From positions 496,001 through 560,000 of the forward strand of contig NZ_CP149932.1 in the NCBI RefSeq assembly GCF_037949795.1: 64,000 nucleotides of DNA, read 5' to 3'. Positions 1-8,552 of this stretch are shown here, piece by piece. Numbering within the stretch: the stretch's first letter is position 1; each line of letters opens with the position of its first letter. The DNA is from Thioclava sp. GXIMD2076. Its GTDB lineage: Bacteria; Pseudomonadota; Alphaproteobacteria; Rhodobacterales; Rhodobacteraceae. Below the pieces are notes generated by a model that did no database searches, was not told the DNA's origin, and saw only the letters and a program-made list of their open reading frames with translations. The position numbers were made by a program, and so were the translations under genes.

Positions 1-688
1 CCGTCGTGCCCGACATGAGCACCTGACCATCGTGCAGGATGTAGGCGCGATCAACGATTTCAAGTGTTTCACGCACGTTATGATCGGTGATCAGCACCCC
101 GATGCCACGCTCTTTCAACTGCGCCACCAGATGGCGGATATCGCCCACCGCGATCGGGTCGACGCCCGCGAAGGGCTCGTCGAGCAGCAGATATTTCGGG
201 TCCGCTGCGAGGCAGCGCGCGATTTCGCAGCGGCGGCGTTCGCCCCCCGAAAGCGCCAGAGCGGGCGAATTGCGCAGATGTTCGATCGAGAAATCGCTTA
301 GCAATTCCTCGAGCCGTTCACGGCGGCGGTGACGGTCCTCCACCGCTATTTCCAAAACGGCCATAATATTTTGCTCGACCGTCAACCCGCGGAAGATCGA
401 CGCTTCCTGCGGAAGATAGCCGATTCCGAATCGCGCGCGGCGATACATGGGCAGACCGGTCACGTTGCGACCATCAATGCTCACCTGCCCCGCATCCGGC
501 GTGATCAGCCCCGCGATATTGTAAAAACAGGTGGTCTTGCCCGAACCGTTTGGGCCTAGCAGCGCTACCACCTCGCCACGGTTCAGCCGCAGCGACACAT
601 CACGCAGAACCACCTTCTTGCGGTAGCCCTTGCGCAGATTGGTTACGCTCAGCCCATGGCTGGCCGGTTCGAGTGCTGCGTCCATCAT
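1..688 (-). CDS. lptB: LPS export ABC transporter ATP-binding protein LptB (3' end outside window)
   Basis: Cytoplasmic ATPase of the LptB2FG transporter, which extracts LPS from the inner membrane and pushes it along the LptC-LptA bridge. The 229 codons present hold the Walker A motif GPNGAGKT, a Q-loop in YLPQEAS, the ABC signature LSGGERRR, Walker [12 protein letters not shown] and the H-loop His in TDHNVRE. Only about 20 C-terminal residues of this roughly 250-residue family are missing. Two tandem ATGs (688 and 685) overlap the lptA stop, so translation is probably coupled. It is the last visible gene of rnd-lptC-lptA-lptB. Assignment is secure; the exact start of the two is not. Confidence 0.96.
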   Translation of the reverse strand, partial: MMDAALEPASHGLSVTNLRKGYRKKVVLRDVSLRLNRGEVVALLGPNGSGKTTCFYNIAGLITPDAGQVSIDGRNVTGLPMYRRARFGIGYLPQEASIFRGLTVEQNIMAVLEIAVEDRHRRRERLEELLSDFSIEHLRNSPALALSGGERRRCEIARCLAADPKYLLLDEPFAGVDPIAVGDIRHLVAQLKERGIGVLITDHNVRETLEIVDRAYILHDGQVLMSGTT

Positions 689-1170
689 TGCCCCCCGGGC
701 GCCAGAATCGTGCGCACGCGCCCGTCCATCTGCCCTGTCCCGGTCGTCAGATCGACCGTCAGCTTGTTACCGGAGAGCGCGTTATCGCCTTGGGTCAGCA
801 GCACATCACCCGTCATGACCAGATTGCCATTGCGCACGTCATAGACCGCATCCTGCGACTTGGCCGCATCACTCGCCGACACCAGCGTAACACCGCCTGA
901 AGCGATCAGCCGGTTGATCTCGCTCTGCGTCTGACCGTATTCCACATGCAGTTCCGCCGCTTTCAGGCGCATATCGTCCTGCACAACGAGAACATTCCCA
1001 CGGAAGACAGCCTCACCGGTCGACTGGTCGACCTGCAGACTGTCGGAGGTGATCTCCACTGGAGCCTTCGTATTCGTCGACAGCCCGCCAAAATCCACCT
1101 GTTGCGCCGCGCCAAGCGACGGGATCGCCATCGAAGCCGCCACAATGATTGCCGTCAAGATTTGCCGCAT
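685..1170 (-). CDS. lptA: Periplasmic LPS bridge protein LptA
   Basis: LptA polymerises in the periplasm into a beta-jellyroll bridge that carries LPS from LptC to the outer-membrane LptD. The 161-residue product starts with a cleavable signal peptide (about residues 1-22, ending SLGAAQQ). An OstA/LptA-like repeat follows, in which alternating hydrophobic strands contain [26 protein letters not shown] lies one codon upstream, but the ATG at 1170 is better placed behind the GGTGG ribosome site. It sits 10 bases after lptC and overlaps lptB, the usual alphaproteobacterial lptCAB order. Length and context fit the family. Confidence 0.93.
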   Translation of the reverse strand: MRQILTAIIVAASMAIPSLGAAQQVDFGGLSTNTKAPVEITSDSLQVDQSTGEAVFRGNVLVVQDDMRLKAAELHVEYGQTQSEINRLIASGGVTLVSASDAAKSQDAVYDVRNGNLVMTGDVLLTQGDNALSGNKLTVDLTTGTGQMDGRVRTILAPGGQ

Positions 1171-1180
1171 CACACCACCT

Positions 1181-1783
1181 TCATTCTTGGGGCTGGTATA
1201 CCAGCTTCACGCCCTTGGTGAAGAGCAGATTATTGGACCCACCAGGCTCGGGCTGGGAAAGCTCCATCGCACCCGCATCGAGCACCCCCATCGGCGCCTC
1301 GCCATGCACCGCACCGGGCGAAAGGACGCGGGTCTGGTCCGTGCTGATCTCGATCAGGTCGGAGCGCATCCGGTAATCGGTCGATGTCTGCATCGCCACA
1401 CCCTCGCTCAACTCTATCAGATCTTCATCGGGGCGGATCTGACCCGCCGTCGCATTGAGATCGACCACGAGCCCGGACCGTGTCTGGAGCTTGGCCACAA
1501 GCTGCTGCACCGAACTCCCGTCGCCATTTCCGGGCTGGAGAATCGCCCGCGAACCGCGCACCGAAAGGGCAGCGCCTTCTTTTGTGACACCGGCATATTC
1601 CGGCGCCACCACTTGCGGCTCACGCGCCAGTTCCTCGATATCGACATCGGAATAGGGAATGACCGTGCCCGGCTCCACCCGATGCCCGATCAGGAAGACC
1701 GACGACAGCAGAACAAGCGCCGCAAGAGGAAGCAGCGTCTTGGCCCAGGTGACCAGCATGGAATGGCGGTTGTCACGGATCAT
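1181..1783 (-). CDS. lptC: LPS export protein LptC (inner-membrane anchored)
   Basis: LptC links the LptB2FG transporter to the periplasmic LptA bridge. This 200-residue protein has a single N-terminal membrane anchor (about residues 13-33, LLPLAALVLLSSVFLIG) and a periplasmic LptC/YrbK-type beta-jellyroll. The C-terminal half contains DLNATAGQIRPDEDLIELSEG, the type of repeat also seen in LptA. It lies between rnd (12 bases upstream) and lptA. LptC sequences diverge strongly, so the call rests on topology, size and the adjacent lptA and lptB genes more than on identity. Confidence 0.9.
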   Translation of the reverse strand: MIRDNRHSMLVTWAKTLLPLAALVLLSSVFLIGHRVEPGTVIPYSDVDIEELAREPQVVAPEYAGVTKEGAALSVRGSRAILQPGNGDGSSVQQLVAKLQTRSGLVVDLNATAGQIRPDEDLIELSEGVAMQTSTDYRMRSDLIEISTDQTRVLSPGAVHGEAPMGVLDAGAMELSQPEPGGSNNLLFTKGVKLVYQPQE

Positions 1784-1795
1784 GGGGGACTGGGA

Positions 1796-2410
1796 TTAGT
1801 GATGGAAGATATCGCTCGGCTCGTCCCATCCCAGAAGATCCAGTTGGGCACGGGCGGGCAGGAAGTCGAAACAGGCCTGGGCGAGCTGCAGACGGTCCTC
1901 GCGCACGAGACGCGGCAGAAGCCCCGCCTTCAGCTTGTGCAGATGCAGAACATCGGAGGCCGCATATTCTTTCTGCGCCTCGGTCAGAACCGGAGCGCCC
2001 CAATCGGAGCTCTGCTGCTGTTTGGAAATATCGACCCCCGCCACCTCTTGCAAAAGCAGTTTCAGGCCATGGCGGTCGGTGAAGGTGCGCACCATCTTCG
2101 AGGCGACCTTTGTACAGAACACCGGCGCAGTCACAACACCGAAGGCGTTATAAAGCGCTGCGATGTCGAACCGCGCGAAGTGGAAAAGTTTCTCGATCTC
2201 GGGATCGGCCAGCAGGGCACACAGGCGCGGGGCCTCCGTCTGCCCCTTGGCGATCTGGACCAAATGGGCGTTACCGTCGCCGCTACTGAGCTGCACGAGG
2301 CACAGGCGGTCCCTGCGCGGATCAAGCCCCATCGTTTCGGTATCAATGGCCACTACCGCGCCAAGATCCAACCCTTCCGGCAGATCTCCCTCATGCAAAT
2401 GGATCGTCAC
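1796..2410 (-). CDS. rnd: Ribonuclease D-type 3'-5' exonuclease
   Basis: DEDD-family 3'-5' exonuclease of RNase D type, expected to trim tRNA or other structured RNA 3' ends in the cytoplasm. Exo motif I is VAIDTETMGL, motif II includes FHFARFDIAALY, and motif III is YAASDVLHLHKL (the DEDDy Tyr and Asp). The 204-residue protein consists of the exonuclease domain only. The HRDC domains of enterobacterial RNase D are absent, as in many alphaproteobacterial members. I chose the GTG start at 2410 because AGGAG lies 7 bases before it; an upstream in-frame start would add 23 unconserved-looking residues. It is the first gene of the lpt operon. Confidence 0.9.
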   Translation of the reverse strand: MTIHLHEGDLPEGLDLGAVVAIDTETMGLDPRRDRLCLVQLSSGDGNAHLVQIAKGQTEAPRLCALLADPEIEKLFHFARFDIAALYNAFGVVTAPVFCTKVASKMVRTFTDRHGLKLLLQEVAGVDISKQQQSSDWGAPVLTEAQKEYAASDVLHLHKLKAGLLPRLVREDRLQLAQACFDFLPARAQLDLLGWDEPSDIFHH

Positions 2411-2558
2411 GGGCAAACTCCTGTCTTTCGCCCCATATAGGCGTTTTCGGAGGAGCTTGCCAATGTAAGCCGCGCACAATGCTTGTGTGGTTTACTAGCT
2501 GGACGCGCAAGACTCGCAAATTTCCGCGCATGTCAATCATAAGGACCTGCGCCGTTCC

Positions 2559-3068
2559 TCAGCTATCTTGGCGGAGAATATCCGACACGAGGATGCTTTT
2601 GACGTCTTTGCCCATCACAGTGCGCGCGGTTTCCAACAGAGCCCGACGCAGTTCTGTCATCCTGTCGGTCGAAGTATAGACCCCTTCGAAACCGCCATTA
2701 TTCGCATGATCGAACAGAACCTGCAGGAAGGAATCGCGCAGTCTTGGCTCGACCGCATAGACGCGCTCCGTGCCACCGACCGGCATCTCGACCGACAGCG
2801 ACAGGATCACCATCGCGCGAACTCGGGTCGCATCCAGCAGGGGCACAACGAACTGGTTGTTGAGCTTGACGAATTCGGAGGTCGGCACCCCCTCCTCGCC
2901 TTCTGCGGCCTCCCCATCCTCGGCGGCGTGCTCTCCCTCGGCTGCGCCATCGCCTTCGGCGCTTGCCGTTTCCTCAGGCGGGGGCGGAGCGGGGCGCAGG
3001 AAGAAGCCTGCACCTCCGCCAATCGCAAGCCCGAGGATCACGAAGATGACCGGAAGTAACTTACCCAT
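2559..3068 (-). CDS. fliL: Flagellar basal body-associated protein FliL
   Basis: Single-pass inner-membrane protein that surrounds the stator units and supports torque and stator engagement. The 169-residue product has an N-terminal membrane helix (about residues 5-26), a Pro/Glu/Ala-rich acidic linker (about 28-62) and the periplasmic stomatin-like FliL domain (FVKLNNQFVVPL onward, ending VKSILVSDILRQDS). It is the last gene of the flgB-to-fliL operon, 10 bases after flgH. The flagellar block stops here: the next gene on this strand is rnd, so motAB, fliF and others must lie elsewhere. Confidence 0.93.
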   Translation of the reverse strand: MGKLLPVIFVILGLAIGGGAGFFLRPAPPPPEETASAEGDGAAEGEHAAEDGEAAEGEEGVPTSEFVKLNNQFVVPLLDATRVRAMVILSLSVEMPVGGTERVYAVEPRLRDSFLQVLFDHANNGGFEGVYTSTDRMTELRRALLETARTVMGKDVKSILVSDILRQDS

Positions 3069-3078
3069 CTAACTCCCC

Positions 3079-3804
3079 TCAGAACGGCATGATGATATCG
3101 GCGATCTGCGAGCCGATCCGCGGCTGCTGCACATCCGAGATCTGTCCACGACCACCATAGGAGATCCGGGCACCTGCGATCTTGTCATAGGTAATCTCGT
3201 TCTGGCGGCTGATATCCTCGGGGCGGACATATCCGGTCACGATCAGCTCGCGCACCTCGTAATTTACCCGGACCTCCTGACTGCCCTGCACCCGCAGAAC
3301 GCCATTTGGGAGCACGTCGATGATGGTTGCGGCAATCCGCAGGGTTAATTGCTCGTTGCGCGAGACATTGCCATCACCATTGAAAGACGAGCTGGAATTG
3401 GTGGAAACCGCGCTATCCATACTCGCGCCATCCGGCAGCGCCTTGTTGATTTGCTCCGGGATACCGAAGAGCGACGGAATGCCCATCGACTGCGATTCGG
3501 ACCGGCTACGATCGCTCGAATTCGAGAAATTGGCGCTATCGTCGATCTCGATAACCACCGTCATGATATCGCCTTTGCGCGCAGCGCGACGGTCGCCCAG
3601 AAGCGATTTCGGCGTTCCCGACCAGAGCGACGCTTGCGATACCGGCGAACGGTCTTCGGGCAATTCCGGCATCGGGATCGTGTTCATGGCAAAATATTCA
3701 TTCGTATTCTCGACCGGCGTCAGATCCGGCGTCCGACCGACTTCGCCAAGACGCTGGCAGCCAAGGATCGAAAGGGTCATCAAAAGAAGGGTCAGGCGGC
3801 GCAT
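3079..3804 (-). CDS. flgH: Flagellar L-ring lipoprotein FlgH
   Basis: Forms the L-ring bushing of the flagellar rod in the outer membrane. The 241-residue precursor has a lipoprotein signal with lipobox LSILGC (Cys at residue 16). The FlgH core follows, including SLWSGTPKSLLGDRRAARKGD, and later VLPNGVLRVQGSQEVRVNYE and GYVRPEDISRQNEI. Size and motifs match the family. It lies between flgA (5 bases) and fliL in the flagellar operon. The P-ring gene flgI, usually close by in other bacteria, is not in this window. Confidence 0.96.
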   Translation of the reverse strand: MRRLTLLLMTLSILGCQRLGEVGRTPDLTPVENTNEYFAMNTIPMPELPEDRSPVSQASLWSGTPKSLLGDRRAARKGDIMTVVIEIDDSANFSNSSDRSRSESQSMGIPSLFGIPEQINKALPDGASMDSAVSTNSSSSFNGDGNVSRNEQLTLRIAATIIDVLPNGVLRVQGSQEVRVNYEVRELIVTGYVRPEDISRQNEITYDKIAGARISYGGRGQISDVQQPRIGSQIADIIMPF

Positions 3805-3809
3805 AACAA

Positions 3810-4241
3810 TCAGTCCTTGTTCACATAGGCGGTTCCATCCGCCGAAATCGTGGCCGAAACGGTGGTGCGGGAAGAGACATTCATCACGCGGATACTGTCT
3901 CCGATAGCCGCGCGCTCGAGCGCACGCCCTTCTGTAATAATCGTCAGAGAGCCGCGGTTATAAGCGAGCGATACGGTCTGATTCCGCTCGATAATCGCTG
4001 GCGCGCTCAAATGTTCTGGACGGATCGGACGACCGGCATAGATCGCGACACGGGTCTCGAGCCCGACGGCATCGATAGGATCAACGATGGCGCCCGGCAC
4101 ATCCATATCGGCAATCCCGAGATCTTCGGGGGCAAGCACCGTCTGCGCCCGTAACGTGCGCGTCGCCACCACCACCTCTGCCTGAAGGCCGGTTGCGGTG
4201 ACCGCCGCCAGGACCGCGAGAAACGGAAGAAGGCTACGCAT
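3810..4241 (-). CDS. flgA: Flagellar P-ring assembly chaperone FlgA
   Basis: Periplasmic chaperone needed for assembly of the FlgI P-ring. The 143-residue short alphaproteobacterial form has a signal peptide (about residues 1-21) and then a SAF-type domain with RPIRPEHLSAPAIIERNQTV and GDSIRVMNVSSRTTVSATI. Enterobacterial FlgA has an extra N-terminal region that is absent here. Its ATG shares one base with the flgG stop (TGATG), so the two are translationally coupled. Confidence 0.92.
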   Translation of the reverse strand: MRSLLPFLAVLAAVTATGLQAEVVVATRTLRAQTVLAPEDLGIADMDVPGAIVDPIDAVGLETRVAIYAGRPIRPEHLSAPAIIERNQTVSLAYNRGSLTIITEGRALERAAIGDSIRVMNVSSRTTVSATISADGTAYVNKD

Positions 4242-5026
4242 CAGCGCACCTGTACCGTCGCACTCAGGATCTGGTCGGCTGCCGAAATAACCTTGGAATT
4301 CAACTCGTAACCTCGTTGCGCCTTGATCAGCTCGGTGATCTCACGCACGGGATCGACGGAGCTCTCTTCCAGATAGCCCTGACGCAAAGTCCCCAGACCA
4401 TCCTGACCCGGCTCACCTACAACCGGCGGACCGGAGGCGCCCGTCTCGAGGAAGAGGTTCGACCCGATCGCCTCGAGGCCCTTTTTGTTGGTGAAGTTGG
4501 CAAGGGTCAGCTGCCCCATCATCTGCGGCTGAACCTGATCGCTGAAATAGGCATAGACCTCGCCGGAAGTATTGATGGCAACCGAGGTCGCATCATCGGG
4601 GATCGTGATCCCCGGAACTACGACATAGCCGTCCGAAGTGACAATCTCGCCATCTGCGGAGCGTTTTAGCCCGCCATCACGCGTATAGGCCGACACGCCC
4701 GAGGGCATCTCGACCTCGAGATACCCGATACCGTCGATTGCGACATCCAGATCGCCGCCGGTGCTCACAAGAGACCCCTGCTCGAGGATCTGCGTCACAG
4801 CCGTCGGCCGCACACCGAGACCCAGCTGCACCCCCGAGGGCACCACGGAGCCATCACTGGCACTGATCGTGCCGGGACGGGTCAATTGCTGGTAGGTCAG
4901 ATCGGCAAATTCGGCACGACGGGCGTTGTAGCCGGTCGTCGACATATTCGCGAGGTTGTTCGAAATGACCTCAACACGCATCTGTTGAGCGCTCATCCCG
5001 GTGGCGGCAATCTGTAGAGCACGCAT
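4241..5026 (-). CDS. flgG: Flagellar distal rod protein FlgG
   Basis: Builds the distal rod through which export substrates pass to the hook. The 261-residue product has the flagellar rod/hook N-terminal motif (LQIAATGMSAQQMRVEVISN, then NLANMSTTGYNARRAEF). The central region has GDLDVAIDGIGYLEVEMPSG, and the C-terminal helical motif is EITELIKAQRGYELNSKVIS. Length is exactly as expected for FlgG. It follows flgF by 11 bases and overlaps flgA. Confidence 0.97.
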   Translation of the reverse strand: MRALQIAATGMSAQQMRVEVISNNLANMSTTGYNARRAEFADLTYQQLTRPGTISASDGSVVPSGVQLGLGVRPTAVTQILEQGSLVSTGGDLDVAIDGIGYLEVEMPSGVSAYTRDGGLKRSADGEIVTSDGYVVVPGITIPDDATSVAINTSGEVYAYFSDQVQPQMMGQLTLANFTNKKGLEAIGSNLFLETGASGPPVVGEPGQDGLGTLRQGYLEESSVDPVREITELIKAQRGYELNSKVISAADQILSATVQVR

Positions 5027-5037
5027 AAGGCTTCTCC

Positions 5038-5751
5038 TTACTTCGTCAGCGTCGATATCACGCTACGGATGCGTTCATCTTCGCGATCTAGGAATTTCTG
5101 TCCCATCTCATAGGCACGCTGCACTTCGACCATGCGCGCGACCTCTGTGATCGGGTCTACATTCGATTCCTCAACAAATCCTTGAAGGACCTGCGGAAAC
5201 TCCTGCGCTTGTGCTCCCCCTTCCGGATAGAACAGCGTTCCGCCCGAATGGGTCATCGCAGCCGGATCGGCGGGGTCGTAAATGCCGAGCTGGGCAATAG
5301 GTTCACCATTGACCGACATCGTGCCATCCTGTGCCATCGACAGCTCGCCCTCCGAGGGCACAAAGATCGGGCCACCGCCCGAATCAAGCACCGGATAACC
5401 ATCCTGGTTCTGCAAGATCCCTTCGGCCGAAGGCACGAAATTCCCCGCACGGGTCAAGGCGTTGCCCTGCGGCGTCTCGACCATGAAATAGCCATCCCCC
5501 TGGATCGCGAAGTCGAAATTATTGCCCGTTGCGGTCACCCCCCCCTGCAGGGTCGATATCTCGCGCCCGTTGCCATAGGCCATCGAAAGCGACGGTTCCG
5601 CCCCGTCGAGATCCGCCACATATTCCGCGAAGATGACACCTTCCTTGCGGAAGCCTGTTGTGGAGACGTTGGCGATATTATTCGCCACCACGTTCATCTC
5701 GTTCATCAGACCCGACTGACGGGTCAGCGCCGCATAAATCGCATTATCCAT
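5038..5751 (-). CDS. flgF: Flagellar proximal rod protein FlgF
   Basis: Proximal rod subunit of the flagellum. The 237-residue product begins MDNAIYAALTRQSGLMNEM with the rod motif NNIANVSTTGFRKEGVIF. It contains NNFDFAIQGDGYFMVETPQG and ends with the conserved rod helix (EVARMVEVQRAYEMGQKFLD). FlgF and FlgG are paralogues; the order before flgG and the N-terminal MDNAIY pattern favour FlgF. It starts 3 bases after fliQ ends. Placing the export gene fliQ inside a rod-gene operon is normal for alphaproteobacterial flagellar clusters. Confidence 0.95.
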   Translation of the reverse strand: MDNAIYAALTRQSGLMNEMNVVANNIANVSTTGFRKEGVIFAEYVADLDGAEPSLSMAYGNGREISTLQGGVTATGNNFDFAIQGDGYFMVETPQGNALTRAGNFVPSAEGILQNQDGYPVLDSGGGPIFVPSEGELSMAQDGTMSVNGEPIAQLGIYDPADPAAMTHSGGTLFYPEGGAQAQEFPQVLQGFVEESNVDPITEVARMVEVQRAYEMGQKFLDREDERIRSVISTLTK

Positions 5752-5754
5752 GGG

Positions 5755-6021
5755 TCAGCTCCCCGCAATCAAAGGAATGATGTCTGCCGTGAAGAAATCG
5801 ACCAACCGTTCCGACATGAAGGACATCGACACCCAGAATACGATGAGCATCGCCCCGACCTTGGGAACGAAGGTCAGTGTCATCTCCTGCACCGAGGTCA
5901 GCGCCTGAAAGAGACCGATCGCGACACCGGCAATCAGGGCGACGGCCAGCATGGGGGCGGCAATCATCACAGCGACCCATAATGCCTCGCGCAATGTATC
6001 GAAGAAGATGACGTCATTCAT
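5755..6021 (-). CDS. fliQ: Flagellar type III export gate protein FliQ
   Basis: Small two-helix inner-membrane subunit of the FliPQR export gate. The 88-residue product has helices at about residues 14-36 and 51-72 and the conserved GLFQALTSVQEMTLTFVPK segment between them. Length matches the family (about 89). Its usual partners fliP, fliR, flhA and flhB are not in the window. It lies 2 bases after fliE and 3 before flgF, so it is co-transcribed with rod genes. Confidence 0.96.
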   Translation of the reverse strand: MNDVIFFDTLREALWVAVMIAAPMLAVALIAGVAIGLFQALTSVQEMTLTFVPKVGAMLIVFWVSMSFMSERLVDFFTADIIPLIAGS

Positions 6022-6023
6022 AA

Positions 6024-6332
6024 TTACACCGGCATCCTCAGGATTTCCTGATAAGCCTCAACGACTTTATTCCGCAGGGTCACCGCCGCCTCCACGGCCA
6101 GCTCGGTCTGCGACAGCGCCTGAACCAGCTGGTGGGGATCAGCATCACCGGTCATCGCGGCCTTGGCGGTTTCCTCGCCATTCTTGACCGTATCGACAAA
6201 GTCGGTCGCCAATGCGGCAAACGGATTCTCGCTCGCAGAAGATGCGCCTGACTGATCTTTCTCCGCCCCGAGTTGCGCGGCCGAGCGACCTTGGGCATAG
6301 CCCTGCAAGGCGAGGGATGATTTTACGTCCAT
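6024..6332 (-). CDS. fliE: Flagellar hook-basal body adaptor FliE
   Basis: Joins the MS-ring to the proximal rod. The 102-residue product has a low-complexity N-terminus and the conserved C-terminal FliE pattern: DPHQLVQALSQTELAVEAAV, then TLRNKVVEAYQEILRMPV. This ending is diagnostic of the family. It is 19 bases after flgC and just before fliQ, matching the common flgB-flgC-fliE unit. Confidence 0.95.
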   Translation of the reverse strand: MDVKSSLALQGYAQGRSAAQLGAEKDQSGASSASENPFAALATDFVDTVKNGEETAKAAMTGDADPHQLVQALSQTELAVEAAVTLRNKVVEAYQEILRMPV

Positions 6333-6351
6333 TCTAGACTTCTCCTAGGGG

Positions 6352-6744
6352 TTAGCGGCGTAGAATATCGAGCAGAGCCGAGGACATCTGCCTCGTCTGG
6401 TCGAACATTTTGATATTTGCTTCGTAACTGCGCTGCGCCTCTCGCGCGTCAGCGATCTCGACGACCAGATCGACATTCGACCCGTCATAGTAGCCATTCG
6501 CGTCGGCAAGCGGATTGCCCGGATCATAGATCTGCTTGAGGTCGCTGCGATCCAGATCGACCTTCCCGAGTTCGACTTTACCTGTCGCCCCGCCATCTTC
6601 CATCACCTGTTTGAACTCGGTGAGTTTGCGGTGATAGCCGGGCGTATCCGCATTCGCGATATTTTCCGAGACATAACGCAGGCGCTGCGCCTGAGCCTTC
6701 ATGCCCGATGCGGAAAGAGAAAAAGAATCGCCAAAATCAGTCAT
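6352..6744 (-). CDS. flgC: Flagellar proximal rod protein FlgC
   Basis: Proximal rod subunit. The 130-residue product has the rod motif SASGMKAQAQRLRYVSENIA followed by NADTPGYHRKLTEF, and the C-terminal SNVDLVVEIADAREAQRSYE plus ANIKMFDQTRQMSSALLDIL. Length and both termini match FlgC. It starts 2 bases after flgB ends. Confidence 0.97.
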   Translation of the reverse strand: MTDFGDSFSLSASGMKAQAQRLRYVSENIANADTPGYHRKLTEFKQVMEDGGATGKVELGKVDLDRSDLKQIYDPGNPLADANGYYDGSNVDLVVEIADAREAQRSYEANIKMFDQTRQMSSALLDILRR

Positions 6745-6746
6745 GA

Positions 6747-7133
6747 TCAGCTCCGTGCAACGCTTGTTCTCAGAATGTTCAAAGTTGATTTGTATATGGT
6801 TAACGCAAGATCGTGCTGACGCTTTGTTTCGACCGCCTTAACCATCTCGTCTTCCAGCGAGACCGTATTGCCATTAGGAGACGCCGTGCCGGAATCGCTG
6901 CGGGTCACCGTCTGCGATGTCACCAGATTATCCGCACCGATATGGCCGGAGCGCGTTGCCTTCATCGGCATCGCGACCTCTTCCTGATAGGTCTCGGCGA
7001 AGGGCGTCACGTCCTGCGCCTTGTAGTCGGGCGTGTCGGCATTCGCCATGTTCCGCGAAACTGCGGATTGGCGCTGAGCGGCATGGCGTGCCATCGACTC
7101 AGCCATATTCATCACATCGATTTTTTCGAACAC
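6747..7133 (-). CDS. flgB: Flagellar proximal rod protein FlgB
   Basis: Proximal rod subunit and first gene of the nine-gene flagellar operon. The 128-residue product contains MAESMARHAAQRQSAVSRNM followed by ANADTPDYKAQDVTPF, and ends ETKRQHDLALTIYKSTLNIL, as in FlgB. The start codon is GTG at 7133, with AGGAG about 8 bases upstream. The 80-base gap to the divergent fliI must hold the promoters for both directions. It contains TTAA-N10-TTAA (7170-7187), which has the wrong spacing for a CtrA box; I see no convincing sigma-54 site. Confidence 0.95.
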   Translation of the reverse strand: MFEKIDVMNMAESMARHAAQRQSAVSRNMANADTPDYKAQDVTPFAETYQEEVAMPMKATRSGHIGADNLVTSQTVTRSDSGTASPNGNTVSLEDEMVKAVETKRQHDLALTIYKSTLNILRTSVARS

Positions 7134-7213
7134 GGAGGTTTCTCCTCTCAGATTTCAACCAAGGCTTAAGAGTGATTCATTAAAAAACATTTAGAAAACG
7201 ATTGGAGGCCAGA

Positions 7214-8533
7214 ATGGCTTATGCAGATTTGGACTTGCTGCGCTCGTCAATTTCGGACTTTGGCGCAGTCCATACGGTGGGCAGGATCAGTCGCGTCGGG
7301 CAGGGTGTGATCGAGGCAACAGGCCTATCGCGCGTTGCAACCCTTGGAGATCGCGCTGAAATCATCTGCCAGTCAGGGTTGAAGATCGGCGCCGAAGTTC
7401 TCGCTCTCGAACCCGATCACGTCAAACTCCTGGCCGATGGGGCGGCAGACGGGCTTGCGATAGATGATCGCGTCGATCTTCTCGGACAGACCGGAATTTC
7501 TCCCGACAGTTCGTGGATCGGTCGAATCATCGACCCGTTCGGAAATCCGCTGGATGGTCAGCCGCTGATGCGCGGCGCGATTGAGCGTAATATCCGCGCC
7601 CGCCCCCCTGCCGCGGCCCAACGCCGCCGGCTGGGTAGCCGCCTTGAAACTGGACTGGCCGTCTTCAACACGCTCCTTCCTCTGGTCAAGGGGCAGCGGA
7701 TAGGCCTCTTCGCCGGTTCCGGCGTGGGCAAATCCTCGCTTCTGGCCAATTTTGCAAAAGGTGTGGAAGCGGATGTCGCCGTGATCGCCCTGATCGGTGA
7801 ACGCGGCCGTGAATTGCGCGAATTCGTGGAAAAGGTTCTCGGGCCGGAAGGGATGGCGCGCTCGATCATCGTCGCCGCAACCTCGGACCAGTCGCCTCTG
7901 GTCCGCCGTCGCTGCGCGATGGCCGCGATGACCGTGGCCGAGCATTTCCGTGACAAAGGGCAGCATGTGCTGTTTCTGGCCGATAGTATTACCCGCTTTG
8001 CCGAGGCCCATCGTGAAGTCGCACTGGCGGGTGGCGAGGCGGCCACCCTGCGTGGCTTCCCGCCTTCCACCTCACAGCAGATCATGGGGCTTGCCGAACG
8101 CTCGGGGCCCGGTCCCGAGGGGGCGGGCGATATCACGGCGGTTTTCTCGGTCCTCGTGCCTGGCTCGGATATGGAAGAGCCGGTGGCCGATATCCTGCGC
8201 GGAACGCTGGACGGCCACGTTGTGATGGACCGCAAGATCGCCGAACGCGGGCGGTTTCCGGCGATCGATCTGCTGCGCTCGGTCTCGCGGTCCCTGCCCG
8301 ATGCCGCAACGCCGCAGGAAAACGAACTCATCAAGGAGGCCCGCCGCCTGATGGGGGCCTATGACAAGGCCGAGATGATGATTCAGGCAGGGCTCTATGC
8401 CGCTGGATCGGACCCGGTGGTCGATAAGGCGATCAAGGTCTGGCCCGCGCTCGATGCTTTCATTGCCGAATCGGAAATTAAGAACACCAAGGCAAGCTTC
8501 GAGCGCCTGAAAACCGCGCTCGCCAAGAAATAA
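7214..8533 (+). CDS. fliI: Flagellum-specific ATP synthase FliI
   Basis: Hexameric ATPase that helps unfold and deliver substrates to the flagellar type III export apparatus. The 439-residue product has Walker A GLFAGSGVGKSSLL (about residues 166-179), Walker B in HVLFLADSITRFAE, and the FliI/F1-beta-like LRGFPPSTSQQIMGLAERSG. It ends in the C-terminal helical domain. The ATG at 7214 has GGAGG 5 bases upstream; an upstream TTG (7202) would overlap that ribosome site. It is divergent from flgB. No fliJ or fliH follows; the next gene is the convergent stress kinase. Confidence 0.96.
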   Translation: MAYADLDLLRSSISDFGAVHTVGRISRVGQGVIEATGLSRVATLGDRAEIICQSGLKIGAEVLALEPDHVKLLADGAADGLAIDDRVDLLGQTGISPDSSWIGRIIDPFGNPLDGQPLMRGAIERNIRARPPAAAQRRRLGSRLETGLAVFNTLLPLVKGQRIGLFAGSGVGKSSLLANFAKGVEADVAVIALIGERGRELREFVEKVLGPEGMARSIIVAATSDQSPLVRRRCAMAAMTVAEHFRDKGQHVLFLADSITRFAEAHREVALAGGEAATLRGFPPSTSQQIMGLAERSGPGPEGAGDITAVFSVLVPGSDMEEPVADILRGTLDGHVVMDRKIAERGRFPAIDLLRSVSRSLPDAATPQENELIKEARRLMGAYDKAEMMIQAGLYAAGSDPVVDKAIKVWPALDAFIAESEIKNTKASFERLKTALAKK

Positions 8534-8552
8534 GGGGCCTACTGGCCCCTTA
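8531..8552. terminator. Bidirectional terminator shared by fliI and the stress kinase
   Basis: Perfect 9-bp inverted repeat TAAGGGGCC / GGCCCCTTA with a 4-base loop (TACT). The outer TAA is the fliI stop codon and the outer TTA is the complement of the kinase stop codon, so both stops are built into the stem. It separates two convergent genes only 16 bases apart. Confidence 0.8.

Noticed and set aside
1049..2440. A 463-codon plus-strand frame across lptC and rnd
   Set aside because: Antisense shadow with Arg/His-rich composition; the minus-strand genes are clearly LptC and RNase D.
6796..6845. Two TTAACCAT-type CtrA half-sites
   Set aside because: Both lie inside flgB coding sequence, in opposite orientation, and no second half at 7-base spacing is present.
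7170..7187. TTAA-N10-TTAA between flgB and fliI
   Set aside because: The spacing is 10, not the 7 bases needed for a CtrA box, so I do not call a site despite the attractive position.
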